This document shows positions 42,330 through 54,117 of a stretch of DNA of 64,000 nt, piece by piece. Made by a program: the position numbers and the translations under genes. Below the pieces are notes generated by a model. It had not been told where the DNA came from. It did not search any database and saw only the letters and a program-made list of their open reading frames with translations. The DNA comes from Erpobdella octoculata. Lineage: Eukaryota; Annelida; Clitellata; Hirudinida; Erpobdellidae. The stretch is taken from assembly GCA_963978895.1 (NCBI GenBank), contig OZ022241.1, positions 159,985 to 223,984 of the forward strand. Direction: 5' to 3'. Position 1 is the stretch's first letter, and each line of letters starts with the position of its first letter.

Positions 42330-43351
42330 ATCGTTTGTGCCAATTTAATTCGCTGATGTTATTTTCTTATAAATTGTTTTATACTTCATCGATGTTCAGT
42401 GTGGTTTTTACGATGTTAATCATCTATTCATTTTACTCATTAATGTTACTTGTTTACAATGTGATATATTATTTTTACGCTGCACCCACACACACTCTTT
42501 CTCATTACTGCCAAACTTATCAACATAATTTATCGTATTGTCGTTGTAACGATATAATTTATTTATTAGATTTATTTTGTTTATAATAATCATGTTTAGT
42601 GATCGTTTGATGTATTATTATTATTATTAAAATCAAATTTTTTTGTGATTATTTTATTAAATGATTATTATTTATTGAATCAGCTTGAGTAGTTTTACGA
42701 CGTTAGATTTTGATGTTCCGAACGGCTTCAATTTTTTAAGCGAGCGGTCGTTTGTGCCTGTTTTTCGATTTTTCCACATTCGTATATAAATTATATTTTA
42801 TTAACTGTTAAATGCATGTTTTCCGGAAAATCTATGCAATAAATGGTTTGTGTTTTTACAAAAATCTGCATTTGAGTTATTAAAATTAATATAAAAATTA
42901 CAGCAGCTGTGTAATCTGCTAACCAATTTAGTCTGGCAGTCAGGTATTGTAATTCTTAAAATTTAGCATTGATTTGGAGAGTCATAGAAAAGTTTTTATA
43001 AAGTGTAATGTTTAATAATTATTGGATTCTACTGGTAGAAGACCTAATTTAATTTTATAAAGAACATGTGCCTGAAAATATTTAAAGCATTGATAAAGTT
43101 CTATCACCTAGTTAGTTTAAATATTTACACTTCATTGACTTCAAAATATAGATTCTACATTTAAAATGTTACATTTTGAATGTAGTTTACAGACTATAAC
43201 ATCAATTAACTTACAATGCTTTTTTGATATTCGTAAAAGATGTGGACTCAATTTTTTTCAATTTAATTTCGGATCCGAAAAAGGTGGCTCGGTGACCACT
43301 GTTCTACTCATAGACCTGATAGAACATCTGGTCTGTGATTTCACCTATTTG

Positions 43352-43666
43352 CAGTGGCAGATCCAGAAACTCCTGGTGGGGATGCACTTTCAACTTTTTC
43401 AGACGTTCCCCCCATAAAAAGCTGATGACCGGGAGAAGGTGTAGTCGTAGCTTTTTTTTTTTCAAAATTTTTTTTAAAGACACTTATTCATCCCAAAGAA
43501 GCTAATGACAAGGGGTACCCTTTAATCAGCTTTAACCTTTAATGATTGTTTCAACAATTTTACTTTAAACTCTGGTCTTTTTTAAAAACCGGGTATTCTA
43601 CCAAAAAATTCTAATTGAAACTCTGGTGTAGGGGATGCATTCCCCACCCCCTTGGATTCGCCCTTG
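43352..43666. mobile_element. hAT-type MITE (family A), 315 bp with 8-bp target duplication
   Basis: It starts CAGTGGCAGATCC and ends GGATTCGCCCTTG, imperfect terminal inverted repeats that continue inward as GTGGGGATGCA. Both flanks are CCTATTTG (43344-43351 and 43667-43674). An 8-bp duplication with these ends identifies hAT. There is no transposase. Confidence 0.9.
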
Positions 43667-44028
43667 CCTATTTGTGATTAGTATTTAGAAAACCCTACTG
43701 TCAATTTGTAAACGAATAATTAATAAAAGCTCCCATTATTGAAACATTTTTAATGACATTTTATCCTTGATGATTTTTTTACTGAACTATACAGTGGTGC
43801 TGCATACATTTTATAGGTATAATGTATCTTTGTTGAATTTTATTAAAATAATTAATTAAATATAATTTTTTTATCTATTAATAATTATTCCTAGTTTAAA
43901 CAATTGTTTGAATGTTTTGTTCAAATAAATTAAGGTAATTTTTTCAGTTATAAAGTTAGGTAATGATGTCTATGCTGCTAAGTTTTGTTTACAAAACAAA
44001 GCGAGGCTCATATTAATATCGCTCAATC

Positions 44029-47000
44029 ATGCTGCCCAACACTGTTTCAGAATCTGATTCTATTATCTTGAAAAAAGATACTAATTTGAAAGTTTTTAAA
44101 ATAATAAAAAACAAGTTTGTTTTTTTTCATTGTTAAATTCTAAAAATATATAAAAGCGTGTGTAAGCCGCTGAAGAATTGTACAATTTCATTCGTTAGAA
44201 AAATTTGAATTACAGACCGGTTTCTTTCTGCAAAGAGAAATTCCAGCTGAACAATTTGATTGGACAGATCTACGGTAGCTGCTTTAAAGTCGAACGCGGT
44301 CAGTTGATCAAACTGGATAATGAAGAACTCAGATTATTGACAGAAAAATGTAAGCAGTACTTATGATATTATAATAAGTATCCTTCTCTGATTTTTTATA
44401 ATAATGTCACATTGCTCAAAACAATTTACAAGATTGTGCAATAATTAATAATTTAAATGTAAGAACTTAAGCAATCATCATGGCAACAGTATTATTTATC
44501 AATCAAAGAAATTTATAAATAATTTCCTAATTATAATAACACAAGGTGGAAAAGAGGAAGAAGAATCCGACAAATCGTCCGTCGCAGAAGTCGCTGACGT
44601 GGATGACAAAAACGTTGTCGACAACCGCGACTTGATCGACAAACGAGAAAACCAAAAGCTCACTAAAGAAGAAATTCAGAAGCTAAGAAAAGATGGTGTT
44701 TCTGGCAATGTTAGTTTTCATGGTGGTGGTGATGATATTAGTAATAAGTAATAGTGTATAATGATGATAATGATCATAGCAATAAATAATGATAATGATT
44801 ATAGTAGTAAATAATGATAATGAAGTTGTATTCTTATATAGTGTTATTGAAACAGGAGAAAATTATTTTATTTTATTTTGTTTATTTTAATTCATTTTAG
44901 TCAATTTTATTACGTTTCAATTTATTATGTTATTTTTTTCAATTTATAAAATATCAGTTTAATATTTTTTCCTATTTCTTTTATACAATATATTTAAATT
45001 TATTTATTTTAATTATGATAAATTTAGAGTGTTTTCAATTGAATGACTATAAATTTAATATATTTTCTCAATTTCTTTTATGTAAAATATTAAAATATTT
45101 TTGTTTAATAATATTTATAAAATTTTAATTTAATTCGTTTAAACAGGAAATCGTCGGTCAGCTGATTGAAAACAGTTCAACGTTCAACCAAAAAACGGAA
45201 TTTTCCAAGGAAAAGTACATAAAGAAGAAAACCAAAAAGTGAGTTTATTTTGCAAATTATTACACTTAATTTTAAGTTTATTTTGATTTTATTCAATAAT
45301 TATATTATTATAATAATAATTATTATTTGTGTCAAAAACCATAATTAATGTTTCATTTCTAAATTTGTATTAATATTTCTTTTCCACGTCAAAATTATTT
45401 TCCATTCCAATTATATTCATATAAACTAGTCTTTAAGTACAACTTATATCTCTATGAAAATTAATTTTCCTATATTACTAGCATGGAAAATACTAATTCT
45501 AAAATTGCTATCGATCGGCTTTTCTTTTGAGCAGACATTTGACCGTTTTCACCCTGTTACGTTCCAACACCAGAAACCTACTGAGCATGTATCATTTCAA
45601 AGGACCTACAAAAATATGGTAAATTTGTTTCTTTATTTTTTTTTAAACTAACATATAAAGTTGTTTATTCTAGTTTTTACGAGTTTATAAAATACATTTT
45701 ATTGTATTGTTATTTCATTACCGTTTAATTATTTATATGGCTAAGAAAACCTTTTATGATGCTAAATTATATTTTTCTTGAATATTCATTAAGCAATCTT
45801 AGAATGGACTCGTTGGCCCAGATATTAACATATGCTAATGTTCGTGCCGGTGGGCGGTACCTGGTCATCGACGGCTGCTGCGGATTGGTTCTCGGATCTG
45901 TGATTGAAAGGATGAATGGTAATTTTGATAATTCATTCAGCTTATAAATTTAAAAAAAGTAGAAATGTGTTTTATTTATGTATATTTATTATAATTTATA
46001 TAGGTGAAGGACTCCTTATAAACTTCTACACTGGCTCTGCTTCTAGTAGGTTGGGATCGAATTAGCATAATTCATGCCATACAAATTCTGTTTTGATTTA
46101 TTATTATTAATTAATCACTATTTAGTTTATATTTACTGTTTTTTTTGTGCATAATAAAAGTACCTAGGCATGCCTAGATAGGTTAGCAATAAAAAAAGTT
46201 GATCTTTAAATCAGTCACTTGAAATAAGTAAAACTTGTTCTTGATATAATTTCACTTAAAATTTACCTACCTATATTTTCTGATTTAAAAAAATCCACTT
46301 TTATAATAATCTTTCAAGGCATACCTGGGTGTGTTTTAGCTTTACAAGCACAAAGATGCACTAATTAATTTCAACTAAAATTTGATTGGCTAAAAAAAAC
46401 AATCCTCATCTCCCAACAACAGGCCGGCCGTAGATCTGGGACACAACTTCACGGAACGTCAGAAGAACGTCCTCCACGATTATCCGATCGATAAAATTTC
46501 CTCTCTTGAAGACGACGATGAAGGAGGAGATGTTACTAACGTCGAGAATGCAGAAGTTCGGAACGATTCGGAAAAGGCGAGTACGCTTTTGTTTTAATTA
46601 TCTTTAATTCGATGACATTGTATTGACAGTGATGATGATGGTTGTTGTGGTGACCATGACAATAATAGTCATTATGATGGCTATAACGTTAGTCACGATG
46701 ATGATGATGATTTTGACAGGTAGGAGATGTTGCTATGGAAACGACAAACAACATCAATTCAGCCGACGATGTAGTCGAATGTGAAGAAGACAGTGATGAT
46801 GATGATGACGACTGCGATGATGATGATGACGGAAGTCGTAGCGATAAAGATTTGGACGACGGGCTGACTAAAAGCGGAGAGAACAACAAGAGGAAGAGAT
46901 CGAAAGATGTTAGCTTGTTTGAATATTTAATTTTCTCATATATATGTATATTCTTAAGAAAATAGCGACTTGGGATACCTTTAGATCGTAAAAAAATTTC

Positions 47001-49350
47001 CCATCTATTTATGCACTTATTGCCACTTATATTAAAAAAAAATTTTTTCTTTTTTAATTTTCGAATAATATTATTATAAATTTTAAATGTTTATTTCGTC
47101 GATTTCGATTCCAGAAGGAGGAAAGAGATAGACGGAGACTGGCGAAACGTCAAAGAATTTCATTAACAAGAACACTCATACAGGAAGGTCAGATGGATGG
47201 GTGAGTTTACCAGTTAGGTGTAGTGTTTACCTGTTGATTGCAGGTGTAGTGTTTACCTGTTGAATGCAGGTGAGGTGTTTACCTGTTTTGATTTACCTGT
47301 TTAAATTATCGATGACATCAACGCTACAGGATGTGCGGTTTTTAAATTTTCTAATTTTAACCATCTTTTGAGGTTGTTATAATTCAATGTAAGAACTTTT
47401 TATATCATCATCCAGATAATTATTATACAGTGGTACTCGCCCCGAACGAACCCCCCCATTTACTACTATCATTTCTGACCGTTTTTTTTGCTGACGGATA
47501 GGTTTTCAAGCCCGACTAACGTCCCCCTTTTACAACTGGATATTTGGGCCATTTTCATGGTCATAAAAGAGGAGTACAGCTGTACTCATTTATCTGTGTA
47601 TTCTAATATTCTCTTAAATCTAAATGTTGACAAGGGTCAACGAAAAAAATTCTTTTTAATAATAATAATAATGTTTAATTAATAACATTAAAAAATTAAA
47701 TATAATTTCCTAAAAAAAACAATTAATTTGAAAAAAATTATTATTAAATTCAACGAACGAACAGGTTGATCGTAGCCGCAAAAGTGCACCCGACTCCTCT
47801 CGTAGAGAAATTGTTGAAGTTCGTTCTGCCTAGCAGGCCTGTGGTGATCTTCAGCAGTCATTCGGAAGTAAGTTCTTGTCGTTGTTGTTGTTATTGTCGT
47901 TAACGACGTGTAATACAGAATTTATGGGTTATTAAATTCCTCCTGTTAACTTGAATTTAACCGACCGTCGGTCTCGTTTGTTTGCTTGCTTGCAAATCTT
48001 GGAAGCGAGGAATAACAAACTTTTTTCAAGTTCAAACTATGGCGCTCCCGTAATGGACTTTGTCGATAAGGGAGCGCCTAATCAAATGATTCTTTGATTT
48101 GATTTGATTTCAGTCGTCCAATCGAACGAGCTGAAACTTTAAATACAAGTTCACTCTTTGTAGCAATGTGTTCTATCAAATTTTGAGTTTTTTTGAAAAA
48201 CAAATAAAAAACAAGAGGAGAAATTTGCAAATGTTGTTTGTTATGTTTTTAATATTTTGATAAATTATTTATTAATACTACAACTTTTAATGATATTGTG
48301 GATAAAGCAATATGTTTCGTAAATATGCTATCAGATTGTATGTATGTGTTGTGTATCGATATTCAACCATTTTTACGAATCATGATCCCCTTCAAACTGT
48401 ACGGGTTGTGTATCGGTGTATTCTGCCGCGTATGTGAATTTTACACTGTACCACATTATTATTATTAATACATAATACACAAATACACATGTTTTCTTTA
48501 CCGCATTAAAAAAGGATTTTTTTACCACTCTCAGCCACTGGTCGATTGCTACTCGTACTTGAAAGATCGAGGAGACATTCTCATGTTGAAACTTTCAGAA
48601 ACGTGGCTAAGAAGCTTCCAGGTTTGTCAAGTAGTAGTAGTAGTAGTAGTAGTTGTAGTAGAGAATTAGGACTCGTGAACAATTAAAATGTAACAAATAA
48701 AGAACTTTTTTCAAGTTCAAATTAGATTGTTACTTGGAAATTGGCCATGATAAATAGAAAATTTTTATATTTATAAGTCTGTTCTATAAGCTTACTAATT
48801 TAAATAAAATTATTTATTTTGTAAAATTATAACTGATTAGATCTCTTTACGTGGCTCGGTTAAATTTTACAGACCAAGTTTTGTTGCAAACTTTTTCTAT
48901 TATATGAGATAATTCACGTAATTTAATTCGCCCACGAAGTTGTTCAAAGAACGCCCGATTATACAAATCTTTATTACTTTTTAACTTGCAAGTTTCGGCT
49001 ATTTTTTCAGCCTTCTTCAGAAAAAGCAAAAGGCCGGGCGGTACATATATATATTTATATGCTAATTTAAATAAAATTATGTACAGTTCTTCCAACTGAT
49101 CTCTGGCACCTCTGAGGTTTCACAACACAAGAGTGCGCTTTATAAATTTTCTACTACTCTGACCAATCACATTTCTCATTACAGATTCTACCCGAAAGGT
49201 CGCATAAAAGAGTGCGCTTTATAAATTTTCTACTACTCTGACCAATCACATTTCTTATTACAGATTCTACCCGAAAGGTCGCATCCACACGTCAACATGA
49301 ACGGATCCGGTGGTTTCCTGCTGACGGGATTGACCGTCGATAACGATTGA
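44029..49350 (+). CDS. TRMT6: tRNA (adenine58-N1)-methyltransferase non-catalytic subunit TRM6, with apparent frameshift
   Basis: TRMT6 pairs with TRMT61A to make m1A58 in tRNAs. Thirteen exons: 44029-44114, 44216-44349, 44546-44709, 45147-45238, 45535-45618, 45794-45918, 46004-46049, 46423-46576, 46720-46908, 47115-47200, 47765-47868, 48535-48621 and 49264-49350. Landmarks in family order: FQLNNLIGQIYGSCF; EIVGQLIENSSTFNQKTEF with EKYIKKK; RMDSLAQILTYANVRAGG; GCCGLVLGSVIERMNG; an acidic, poorly conserved middle (exons 8-9); GLIVAAKVHPTPL; LPSRPVVIFSS; RGDILMLKLSETWLRSFQ; and ILPERSHPHVNMNGSGGFLL. All phases agree except inside exon 11, where one extra T (TTT at 47820-47822) shifts the frame to an early stop. 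Without it the protein would be 478 residues, close to human (497). The intron after exon 8 is GC-AG (AAG/GCGAGT). The copy is either functional with an assembly error or a recent null allele. Confidence 0.92.
49129..49284 (+). repeat. 79-bp tandem duplication across the last TRMT6 splice acceptor
   Basis: Two copies (49129-49207 and 49208-49284) differ by a single C/T. Each includes the intron end TTACAG and the first 21 or so bases of exon 13. Only the second copy leads into the full exon. The first gives a short frame that ends at a stop after about 17 codons. Confidence 0.93.
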
Positions 49351-49437
49351 GTCGAAATTAAACTATAACAATTCAAACTGAATTAAAACATCGTTTTTGT
49401 AGGCCATAAAAAAAGAAAAGAAAGAGTCGTTGTTTTT

Positions 49438-49443
49438 AATAAA
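49438..49443 (+). terminator. Polyadenylation signal of TRMT6
   Basis: AATAAA lies 88 bases after the TRMT6 stop codon. Confidence 0.6.
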
Positions 49444-50489
49444 TATTTTATAATATTTATTTAAATGTTTTAATACACATTTGAAAAAAATCAATTGTTT
49501 GTGTTTTTTCTCATGAAAGTTGCAGCAGGTATGCAAGCTCATTAGAAATTTAAATGGTCCAATCGGGTAAGCTCATATAATTGCACTTTAAATCGTCAGG
49601 TAAGTCTACATATTATAGTGAATTAAATCGAAAAGTACTTAAATAAAAAAACTAAGCATAATCTAAACGAATTAACATCTGAACCCATCCTTATGCATCA
49701 TAAGGCATCTAAAATACTCAAGCTCCTCTTAATAATACGTGTTTGTGTGCAGAAGGGTTGATTATTGGGTAGATTCAAGGAGACAGCTTGGGGTGATATT
49801 TGATTATTTTATAATTATGTAAGACCGTCAGCATTGTTTTATGTCAATTAAAAATTTAGACCTCTCCGTCATATTTAAAGGAATGTAATTAAAAATTTTA
49901 TTTAGGTTTATCTCTGTTTGTGTGTGTGTGGTTTTCTCTGTACACAAATCAGTTTTTTAACTAGCTAGGATGCTGAAACTTTCAGCACAGCTTTATTTTG
50001 GATGACAATACATTATTCAATTAAAAAAAACTTTAATTTGAACATCTTTCAGATTTCTAAATTGAATGTATTTGAAATTAAAGTTTGTTAAAAAAAATTC
50101 GTTTTTTCCTTTACTTGTTTTATTAACCCCCTACAAAAGCCGTGTGTTGAAAATTCTCAGACGTCTGGAAACGAAGAAACTTACTTAATTTGTATATATA
50201 TATTTTTACACACTTTTTTTTAACTTAGTTTTTTGATTCACTTGTTTGTGATCATTTCAAAGCTATTTTTGCAAAATGTTCATAAAAAAATTGTTGCATA
50301 TTTTTGCAAGAGTTCAGTCTATATATGTTAAATAAATTTTTTTTAAATATAAACCTATTTTATTTTGAACTTACGTTGCCTATCATCAAAAATAAAAAAA
50401 ACATTTAGCGCTGTTCCTGGATGTTCCTGTCATTTACAAATTTAAAAAAAAAACCAAAAACAAAACATTTTTCCTCATAAAAAACCAGA

Positions 50490-50637
50490 TGACCGAGGGG
50501 TGGCGTAGTCGGAGATACTTTTCCCAAAAAATTTTGAAATTATTTTATTATTTTTCATTCCCTTGTCCAAAAAATTAGTGACCCACTGAAATTGGTAGGC
50601 ATGTGCCCCCCCCTGCTCCCCCGTCTTCTACGCCTAT
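50490..50637. mobile_element. hAT-like MITE fragment (family C)
   Basis: It ends CCCGTCTTCTACGCCTATG, the same end as at 61764-61786, and shares GATGACCGAGGGGTGG with the family A interior. The other terminus was not found. Confidence 0.45.
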
Positions 50638-51108
50638 GGCTGTTAATAACCCTTTTACTTTCTACGTTAAGTTTTTTTTGGCCATAACGTTTTTTTTCAT
50701 TTTGCTTCCTTTCCCTCTCACTTCTGCACGGTTTGTCCTGAAAAGCGCTAGATAAATTTACGATTTTTGGATTGATTGAATCAGATTTAGCGGCCGTATT
50801 TTTTAAATTTAGTTTTTATTTTTATTATATAAATGTAAACCGCCGTGTGTCATTCTCAGGCTGGTTAATAAAGAATGACTTATACTTACTTATATATGGG
50901 TTTGCTGCTAGTGTTGTTGTCATAGATATATATATCTATGGTTGTTGTTGTATTGCACCGGCGACTTTGATGATAATAGAATTAATAGATAATATTGAAC
51001 TGCTGAAGCAATGTCTAGATTACGTAAGTATTTTAAACAAAGACTATATTAAATTGCATTGAAGTTTCTACGATTTATTTTAAGTTTAAGCATGGATTTT
51101 TTTGACGA
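50638..51108. repeat. Dispersed repeat D, copy 1
   Basis: It shares ACCCTTTTACTTTCT, TTGCACCGGCGACTTTGAT, AATGTCTAGATTACGT and a long run ending TTTAAGTTTAAGCATGGA with 61788-62062, same orientation and order. The AGATAAATTTA and TATATAAATTTA segments resemble L2-type SINE tails. No coding capacity is visible. Confidence 0.75.
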
Positions 51109-51921
51109 TGGCGTCATACTGGTGGGGTCGCTGCTATTGCCCCGGCGGTTTGCCGTGGAAATAATCGGCAAAATTGCTACTGCGCCTGCAGTCCCGTATT
51201 AAAATTAAACCATAATCCTAACCCTATCCCTACCCCTAAACCTTTAGAAAATATGTACATCATTATTAATTAGGTAGTCGCATAAAAATTTCAAAATAAT
51301 TTTTTTTTAATTTCACTAATATTTTTAAATAAAGGTACAAATTCTGAGTTTGAATATACCATATAGTGTACAAAAAAAATAAAATTAATAAAGATATAGC
51401 GAATCAAAGATCGCATACCACGATAGAACATCGACTGCGTGAGACAGTTAAAAACTGGTACCTACAACGAAGAAGCTCAGTTTACAGCGTGCACATAGCG
51501 CACAGCGCAAAGAACGCCTAACAAGGCTTTGCGCGTATGGGTTAAGAATTCCTTCTGTTTCTCATATTCAATATGAATTTATTTAGAAATAGAATTCCAA
51601 ACAAAAACTTGATAAATATAAAGTTATTAAAAGTTTAAAAGTGGGACCACGCATTTCGCTTCCCATGCGCCATAGCACATTACTGAATGTCACTGCATGA
51701 GCTCGCGGTAGTTCGCCGTCTGCTTGTTGTTTTAAGACTGATATTTGTTTATGTAGGAGAATCAAAGTACTTTCTGTCGCGGATCATAACTTGATCTGTA
51801 TAATTGCCCTCCTCCTTTTTCAGCAAGGCGGAGTTAAGGCGGCTGTCTGTCAGGAAAGCGCTTGAAGATTGTGGGAAAGTCCACGGCTTCGTCTTCATTA
51901 TTTGTTCATTAAAGTTATTAA

Positions 51922-52440
51922 ATAACCTTTTGAATGAAACTAAACTTATACTACTGAGATGTCTCTAAGACGAGATATAGAGACTCAAACACTATCTTTA
52001 AATCTATATTATGTACGTCAGTTGCAGCGCGCCTACGGTTATGCGCTGCTACACGATCTACATTAACGAAGTAATTTTTATAGTTAGAGACTTAGTAGTG
52101 TTATGAATTTTTACTATGTTATAATAGACAAAATAACCTTTCGAATGAAACTAAATTTATTTTACAGCGAGGTCTCCCAGACGAGATATATAAAATCGAC
52201 ATTATGTACGTCAGTTGCAGCGCACCTACGGTTATGCGCTGCTACCCGATCTACATTAACGAAGTAATTGTTATAGTTAGAGACTTAGTAGTGTTATGAA
52301 TTTTTACTATGTTATAATAGACATAATAACCTTTCGAATGAAACTAAATTTATTTTACAGCGAGGTCTCCCAGACGAGATATAGAGACTCAAACACTATC
52401 TAAAATCTATATAATTCCTAGAGCTTGCTTAGAGTTTAGC
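51922..52440. repeat. Tandem repeat, about 193-211 bp unit, 2.5 copies
   Basis: Units begin ATAACCTTTYGAATGAAACT at 51922, 52133 and 52326. Two units contain GCAGCGCRCCTACGGTTATG followed by CGCTGC, a short stem-loop. The second and third units are nearly identical, suggesting recent expansion. Confidence 0.85.
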
Positions 52441-52865
52441 TGGCGCGCGGTGCTCAAATTTTAAGCACCACCCTATCAACTTAAAACTCGATTTGTGTAA
52501 CTGGGAGAGTTAGTGTAGCTACCAAATTTAACATTGTTATAGAAGAAAAGAAACGAAATTTTTTAAGCCTAAAACCATATTTTTAGCGTCAATGACCTAT
52601 GAAATAAAGCCTTAAATCAATAAAGACTCACTTTTGAATCAAAGTGAAAGGAAAATGAACTGTGCGAACTCATTTATATAGACAATTTTGGGTTCAGACA
52701 TGATTTACAATTATTTTTATGTAACCATTTTTATTGTGGCTTTATTACATCCAGAGATATAAGCAATCCCGTAACACCATTTTAGCTCGTTCCACTGCAC
52801 CTGATAAACTTTCTAGTCTTGAATGTTCAGGCGTTGCGCGCACAGGCGCGTTTCGTTTATGCGAC

Positions 52866-52965
52866 TACCTATTATTAATTGATCGAAGAATCAATTGTTT
52901 TGGCAAAACCGCCGGCCCAACAGCTTATTGCCCCGGCTAACGGCGCCTACTGCCTTGATAATAGT
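52866..52965 (-). repeat. Dispersed repeat E, copy 1
   Basis: It is the reverse complement of about 62115-62220. Both contain GCCCCGGCTA, GGCGCCTACTGCC and TTGGCAAAACCGCCGGC (or its complement). A related segment is at 51125-51200. Confidence 0.75.
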
Positions 52966-53579
52966 TATAACAGACTGCTAGGCCACGAAGAAATGGAGGT
53001 GCGGGAAGTTAGCCACAGAAAATTTTCCGGTAAAGTTCTAGTATAGCGTCCAGAACCGATTTCGATAAAAAATGACCGGTTTTTTAATGTAAATGATATT
53101 TAAAACATAAATAAAGACTAATTACAACATAAATAACTAAAAAAACAAAAATTATAGCAGACGATTTTCCAACCAAAATTGCATAAAATAAGCCTTGGCT
53201 CTTCTTTGAGAAATTATAACTTTTTTGGTAATCTCCTAGTATAGCGTCCCGAACCGATTTCAATAAAAACACGGTTTAAAAAACTGTTTAATAGAATAAG
53301 CATAGAATTCATTATCAGAACATATTACGAAAATGTTTTTTACAGAAAAACTTACTAAAAACCGACTTTAAGCAAAATTATCTAAAGGCAGTATTAATAC
53401 GTGTAATAATACAATTCAAGGAATGAAAATTAAGGAAGTGTTAATATCAAAATAACATAATAAAATAACACATAAATTTTAAAAGGTAAAAATAAATTTT
53501 TAATTTTAATTGCTTAATTATTTAATATGCATTTTAAATTTAAAAAAATCAGAGTGCTGAGCGGAAATTTATCTATGAC

Positions 53580-53840
53580 TAGCGGGGGATCCGGCGTTGC
53601 CCGGGGTTTTTCTACCCTTTTTCTCTTGCTCCCTTCCTTCCCGCTTGCTTTCCCGTTCCTGATCACCTTTTGAATGAAAAACTAAAATATTTTACTGAGA
53701 GAGGTGTTGCACTCTTAGCAAAGTGCATGGCCTCTGTTTTTAAACATGCATGCATCAGTTTCCACTCCAGTACCTATTATACCCATGTATTAACATCCAT
53801 CTATCTGGGTATTAACAAACACTGAATATAATATTTTTTA
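53580..53840. repeat. Dispersed repeat F (GGATCCGGCGTTGCCCGG end, copy 1)
   Basis: It starts CTAGCGGGGGATCCGGCG, runs through TTCCCGCTTGCTTTCCCG, and then 53670-53840 matches 63841-64000 (AAAATATTTTACTGAGAG, ACATGCATCAGT, GGGTATTAACAAACACTG). A shorter relative with CTAGCGGAGAAACCCGGCG is at 58045. Confidence 0.65.
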
Positions 53841-54117
53841 TTTAATTCAGATTTCTTGAAGAAAATCAGCATTATTTCAAGAAGCTGCCCTAGCCATCTT
53901 GTACCACTATGTCAGAAACAGCCCCACAGATGTTTCAGTGTCACCCAAATCCTTGACCAACACAGCCTTTACGTGGTATTTTTTGCTTAAAAATTGATAA
54001 GAGGCTCGTCATATTATTAACTTTATTTTGCTTTAAAATAATTTATCATTTTTGGTAGGGGAATGTTATTCCTATTAAATTAATTAATCTATCTTACAAA
54101 TATAATTACAATGCAAG

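Noticed and set aside
45756..45947. Stand-alone 63-residue protein
   Set aside because: It is TRMT6 exon 6 with flanking intron on both sides.
48847..49095. Minus-strand 82-residue frame in TRMT6 intron 12
   Set aside because: Could be a transposon remnant, but no motif or terminal repeat supports it.
53872..53971. Possible extra upstream exon of the unrecognised gene (LFQEAALAILYHYVRNSP)
   Set aside because: Protein-like, but adjacent to dispersed repeat F and its phase does not connect clearly to the exon at 54118.
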